From: Chitinophagaceae bacterium
GTDB taxonomy: Bacteria > Bacteroidota > Bacteroidia > Chitinophagales > Chitinophagaceae
Reading direction: 5' to 3'
DNA length: 11,112 bases
Assembly (NCBI GenBank): GCA_025455245.1
Contig: JALOMX010000030.1
Location: forward strand, 1 to 11,112
Below are positions 8,837 to 11,112 of this stretch, in pieces. Position 1 is the first letter of the stretch; every line of letters starts with the position of its first letter. The position numbers and the translations under genes were made by a program. Under the pieces are notes generated by a model, which saw nothing but the letters and a program-made list of their open reading frames with translations, did no database searches and was not told the DNA's origin.

Positions 8837-9418
8837 TTAAGTAGTATAACTGATGGCACCATAATATCTTCTTGCATAATCCCCAATAAGGTCTGCTTTA
8901 TCAATGCCATTGATAATGCGTCTTGCATTTCGCCAGTCCTCTTTGTTGACATCAAAGTAGTGAATTAGCTTTTTACCGGTAAACCATCCTTCTATCATGC
9001 CGAGAAACAAAATCCGGGTACATACCTTCAAATCAAGAGCAAGTTCAGGCTGCTCGAGCAGAGGGATACCCAGTTTTTTACCGGCCTTTTCATAATTCTC
9101 GTACCAGGTAAGCTGCACAAAGCCCCGACCGTAATAGAGTTTATCAGGATGAGTATAAGGCTGACGGTTCATTTTTATCTTTTTTCCATAGGGCCTTGTT
9201 TTACCTTTTCCATATTCCTCTATGCCCCTGAATGTCCGGTCTGTTTCGTGATGAACCGTTGCAAACATATAGGCTAACCATCGGTCATCCTTCTTTTTAT
9301 AATTAGCTTCCCATTCATCAAGTATGGCCGATAGTCCTTCGCGTTGTTTTACATTTAATTTGCCCGAAAAAAGCGTTCGGGTGACCTGCTCAAAAAAGAA
9401 ATGGCGATTGATCCCCAT
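8837..9418 (-). CDS. GH19 family glycoside hydrolase (chitinase / endolysin-like), small single-domain form
   Basis: The 193-residue product has the core motifs of glycoside hydrolase family 19. HHET at 56-59 contains the probable general acid Glu58. Glu67/Glu68 in GIEEYGKG is a candidate second carboxylate. YYGRGFVQLTWYENY at 95-109 is the family's substrate-cleft signature, and the INGID segment at 169-173 is the expected C-terminal motif. GH19 enzymes cleave beta-1,4-linked N-acetylglucosamine polymers: chitin in plants and actinomycetes, and often peptidoglycan in small bacterial and phage versions. There is no signal peptide, membrane segment or carbohydrate- or wall-binding domain, so it either stays in the cytoplasm or leaves by a route not visible here, such as a holin or a contractile or other secretion system. 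The gene stands alone, convergent with the M43 protease. The ATG at 9418 is preferred because MGINRHFFFEQ is a natural beginning for the fold. The family is confident; the substrate (peptidoglycan rather than chitin) is only a guess. Confidence 0.88.
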   Translation of the reverse strand: MGINRHFFFEQVTRTLFSGKLNVKQREGLSAILDEWEANYKKKDDRWLAYMFATVHHETDRTFRGIEEYGKGKTRPYGKKIKMNRQPYTHPDKLYYGRGFVQLTWYENYEKAGKKLGIPLLEQPELALDLKVCTRILFLGMIEGWFTGKKLIHYFDVNKEDWRNARRIINGIDKADLIGDYARRYYGAISYTT

Positions 9419-9487
9419 AATTAGAAATGCCTACTCTATTGTCCGTTTTCGGCTTCCCGGCATAAAGTGAAATTTTCAAATACCCCT

Positions 9488-9519
9488 CTAATGTAAAAAA
9501 CATGATCTCAGTAAACAAG
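9488..9519 (-). promoter_or_regulatory. Possible promoter of the GH19 gene
   Basis: Reading leftwards, CTTG (9519-9516) is followed after 20 bases by TACATTAG (9495-9488). This matches the Bacteroidota TTTG / TAnnTTTG pattern at three of four -33 bases and five of six specified -7 bases, with ideal spacing. The start point would lie near 9481, giving a leader of about 60 bases before the ATG at 9418. It is weaker than the CHAT-gene promoter because each box has one mismatch. Confidence 0.35.
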
Positions 9520-9595
9520 TTCCGGGCAAAATATTTTTTCGTACTTCCAATCTGAAGTAGTTGGATTTGTTTTCTTTTAATGTATTTCATTACGG

Positions 9596-9627
9596 AAAAA
9601 GGGAAGGTTTAAATTCAATCCTTTCCC
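9596..9627 (-). terminator. Terminator-like hairpin facing left, with no obvious gene to terminate
   Basis: On the minus strand GGGAAAGG (9627-9620) can pair with CCTTCCC (9607-9601), with one bulged base, around a 12-base loop. It is followed directly by five T residues (9600-9596), the form of a rho-independent terminator. On the plus strand the hairpin is preceded by the A-run and has no T-run after it, so it would not act for rightward transcription. No leftward gene lies between it and the permease start, so it would end an unknown short transcript or block antisense reading. The stem is short. Confidence 0.35.
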
Positions 9628-9820
9628 GTTCCAAAAAAAGTTATCAATACCATTCGCAATAAATGTGTTATTTGTACCCTTGGTCCGCATCGTTTTCAGT
9701 GCGTCCTTATCAGCCGGAGGGGAGAAGGTAAGTGTGTGGGGCAGACAAAGAGACCCAAAAAAATACAGGGATGCAGAAAAGAAATAATGGGGCTTTCGAC
9801 ATTTCCCCTAATTTCAACCC

Positions 9821-11112
9821 ATGGCAAAATTAGAACGTTCACTTGGGCCATGGATGCTCTGGGGCCTCGGCGTAGGATATGTAATCAGTGGTATGTACTT
9901 TGGCTGGAACCTGGGGCTTGAAGCAGGTGGAACAATGGGTTTGGGTATTGCTACTGTATTCATCATTATTCTGTACACCACCTTTACCTTTTCATATACA
10001 GAACTTGCCTGTGCCATCCCAAAAGCCGGAGGGGTACTGGACTATACTTCACGTGCATTGGGAAAAGACCTTGGTTACGTAGCCGGATTGGCGCAGGTCA
10101 TTGAATTTGTTTTTGCACCACCTGCAATTGCAGCAGCCATTGGGGCATACTTTCATATTTTTTTACCTGAAGTTCCGGTAATAGCCATTTCCATCGTTGC
10201 CTATATGGTATTTACCGCCCTCAATATTTACGGCGTCAAGGCGGCTGCGTTGTTCGAACTTGCCATCACCATTTTAGCGGTTGGAGAATTATTATTATTT
10301 GCCGGCATCACCCTACCCCATTTCAGGATGGAAAATCTTTCGCTGAATGCCTTCCCCAATGGCTGGAAAGGTGCATGGGCGGCCATTCCTTTCGCCATCT
10401 GGTTTTTCCTTGCCCTGGAGGGCGTGGCCAATGTTGCAGAAGAAACCCAAAAGCCTCAGCGCAATATCCTCCTTGGCTTTGGCAGTGCACTTCTTACCCT
10501 CGTAGTATTATGCATTCTGACTTTTGGCAGCAGTGTGGGCGTGGCGGGATGGGAAGCCATCGTTTATCCGCCCGGCAGTACTACACCAAGCGACAGCCCA
10601 TTACCCCTTGCACTTTCAAAAATAACAGGCGAAAACCAATGGCTCTATCACTTACTCGTAACCATCGGATTGCTTGGCCTCGTAGCTTCCTTTCATGGCA
10701 TCATCCTTGCGGCTGGAAGGGCTACATTTGAAATGGGCAGATTGGGCTATTTTATCAAACAGATGGGGCTTGTTCATAAACGATTTAAAACACCTGCCAA
10801 TGCCTTACTGGCAAACATGATCCTGGGAATCCTCGCTTTGATTACCGGCAAAACCGGCGATATCATTATCATGGCCTGCTTTGGCGCTTTGACGCTCATG
10901 ATTTTCGGTACCCTGAGCATGCTGAAACTCAGGAAATCAGCACCTGATATGCCCCGTCCTTTCAAAACACCGTTCTATCCCTGGTTTCCGTGGATAGCGT
11001 TGTCCTTCGCCATCATAGCCCTGATTGCCATGATCACCATTTATTCGGTTATCTTTTTGTTATTTGCAGGGATATTGGCGGCAGGATATGCGTGGTATCA
11101 TTTTTTTGTAAA
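9821..11112 (+). CDS. eat: Ethanolamine permease (APC superfamily), 3' end beyond window
   Basis: The 430 visible codons encode a polytopic membrane protein of the amino acid-polyamine-organocation superfamily. The sequence follows the ethanolamine permease subfamily closely along its whole length: GVGYVISGMYFGWNLGL at 17-33 in TM1, YTELACAIPKAGG at 59-71, VIEFVFAPPAIAAAIGAYF at 93-111, PNGWKGAWAAIPFAIWFF at 179-196, EGVANVAEE at 200-208, and ASFHGIILAAGRATFEMGR at 289-307. Eleven or twelve hydrophobic segments are visible, and only a short C-terminal tail should be missing, as the family is roughly 440-480 residues long. It would import ethanolamine across the inner membrane as a carbon and nitrogen source; in many bacteria the gene is followed by eutBC for ethanolamine ammonia-lyase, which cannot be seen here. 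The ATG at 9821 begins the conserved KLERSLGPWMLWGLGVGY start; there is no Shine-Dalgarno sequence, as usual in Bacteroidota. Family recognition is from remembered conservation, not a search. Confidence 0.9.
   Translation, partial: MAKLERSLGPWMLWGLGVGYVISGMYFGWNLGLEAGGTMGLGIATVFIIILYTTFTFSYTELACAIPKAGGVLDYTSRALGKDLGYVAGLAQVIEFVFAPPAIAAAIGAYFHIFLPEVPVIAISIVAYMVFTALNIYGVKAAALFELAITILAVGELLLFAGITLPHFRMENLSLNAFPNGWKGAWAAIPFAIWFFLALEGVANVAEETQKPQRNILLGFGSALLTLVVLCILTFGSSVGVAGWEAIVYPPGSTTPSDSPLPLALSKITGENQWLYHLLVTIGLLGLVASFHGIILAAGRATFEMGRLGYFIKQMGLVHKRFKTPANALLANMILGILALITGKTGDIIIMACFGALTLMIFGTLSMLKLRKSAPDMPRPFKTPFYPWFPWIALSFAIIALIAMITIYSVIFLLFAGILAAGYAWYHFFV

Larger units (their letters stand above)
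9419..9820. other. 402-bp gap between divergent GH19 and permease genes; no convincing gene
   Basis: The gap should carry the GH19 promoter (listed) and the permease promoter. For the permease no -33/-7 pair with correct spacing was found. A terminator-like hairpin facing left lies at 9596-9627 (listed). Two small leftward frames occur: 66 codons at 9390-9590, overlapping the GH19 start, and 37 codons at 9577-9690 that run through the hairpin. Neither has a recognisable domain or start signal, so neither is called as a gene. The segment 9640-9820 has A-runs and a weak AATAA/TTATT inverted repeat near 9659-9673, with no clear purpose. Confidence 0.5.

Noticed and set aside
9390..9590. A 66-codon minus-strand frame upstream of and overlapping the GH19 start by 29 bases
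   Set aside because: No domain, signal peptide or coding-like pattern was seen, and it would contain the GH19 promoter candidate; it is more likely chance.

Overview
The window looks like chromosomal DNA of a Bacteroidota bacterium, probably of the Chitinophagaceae/Sphingobacteriia type. Three things point there: a large exported protein ends in a CHU_C / type B sorting domain of the type IX secretion system (T9SS), which is restricted to this phylum; none of the starts has a Shine-Dalgarno sequence; and the best promoter candidate fits the Bacteroidota -33 TTTG / -7 TAnnTTTG pattern. No RNA gene, CRISPR array, IS element or integrase was seen.

Layout. (1) Positions 1-4245, minus strand, hold one uninterrupted reading frame of at least 1415 codons that runs off the left edge. 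It fuses two different serine alpha/beta-hydrolase (lipase/LCAT-like) domains, a conserved middle region and a C-terminal CHAT caspase-like protease domain. All expected catalytic residues are present. It is the most interesting object here, because it is a candidate protease-controlled lipase or immune/cell-death effector. (2) Positions 4246-4530 are a divergent intergenic region with a good Bacteroidota-type promoter facing the CHAT gene. (3) Positions 4531-8802, plus strand, encode a 1423-residue secreted M43 (pappalysin/cytophagalysin-type) zinc metalloprotease. It has two PKD-like domains, four tandem ~200-residue modules and a T9SS type B sorting domain. (4) Positions 8837-9418, minus strand, encode a small GH19 (chitinase/endolysin-like) glycoside hydrolase, convergent with the protease gene. 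(5) Positions 9419-9820 are a 402-bp gap with a possible promoter for the GH19 gene and an unexplained terminator-like hairpin pointing left. (6) From 9821 to the right edge, plus strand, lies an ethanolamine permease gene (eat), nearly complete.

The genes do not form an obvious operon. The CHAT fusion and the M43 protease are divergent neighbours sharing one intergenic region, the GH19 gene is monocistronic, and the permease probably starts an ethanolamine-use cluster to the right. Any functional link among the first three (exported protease, wall hydrolase, lipase-CHAT effector) is speculation.
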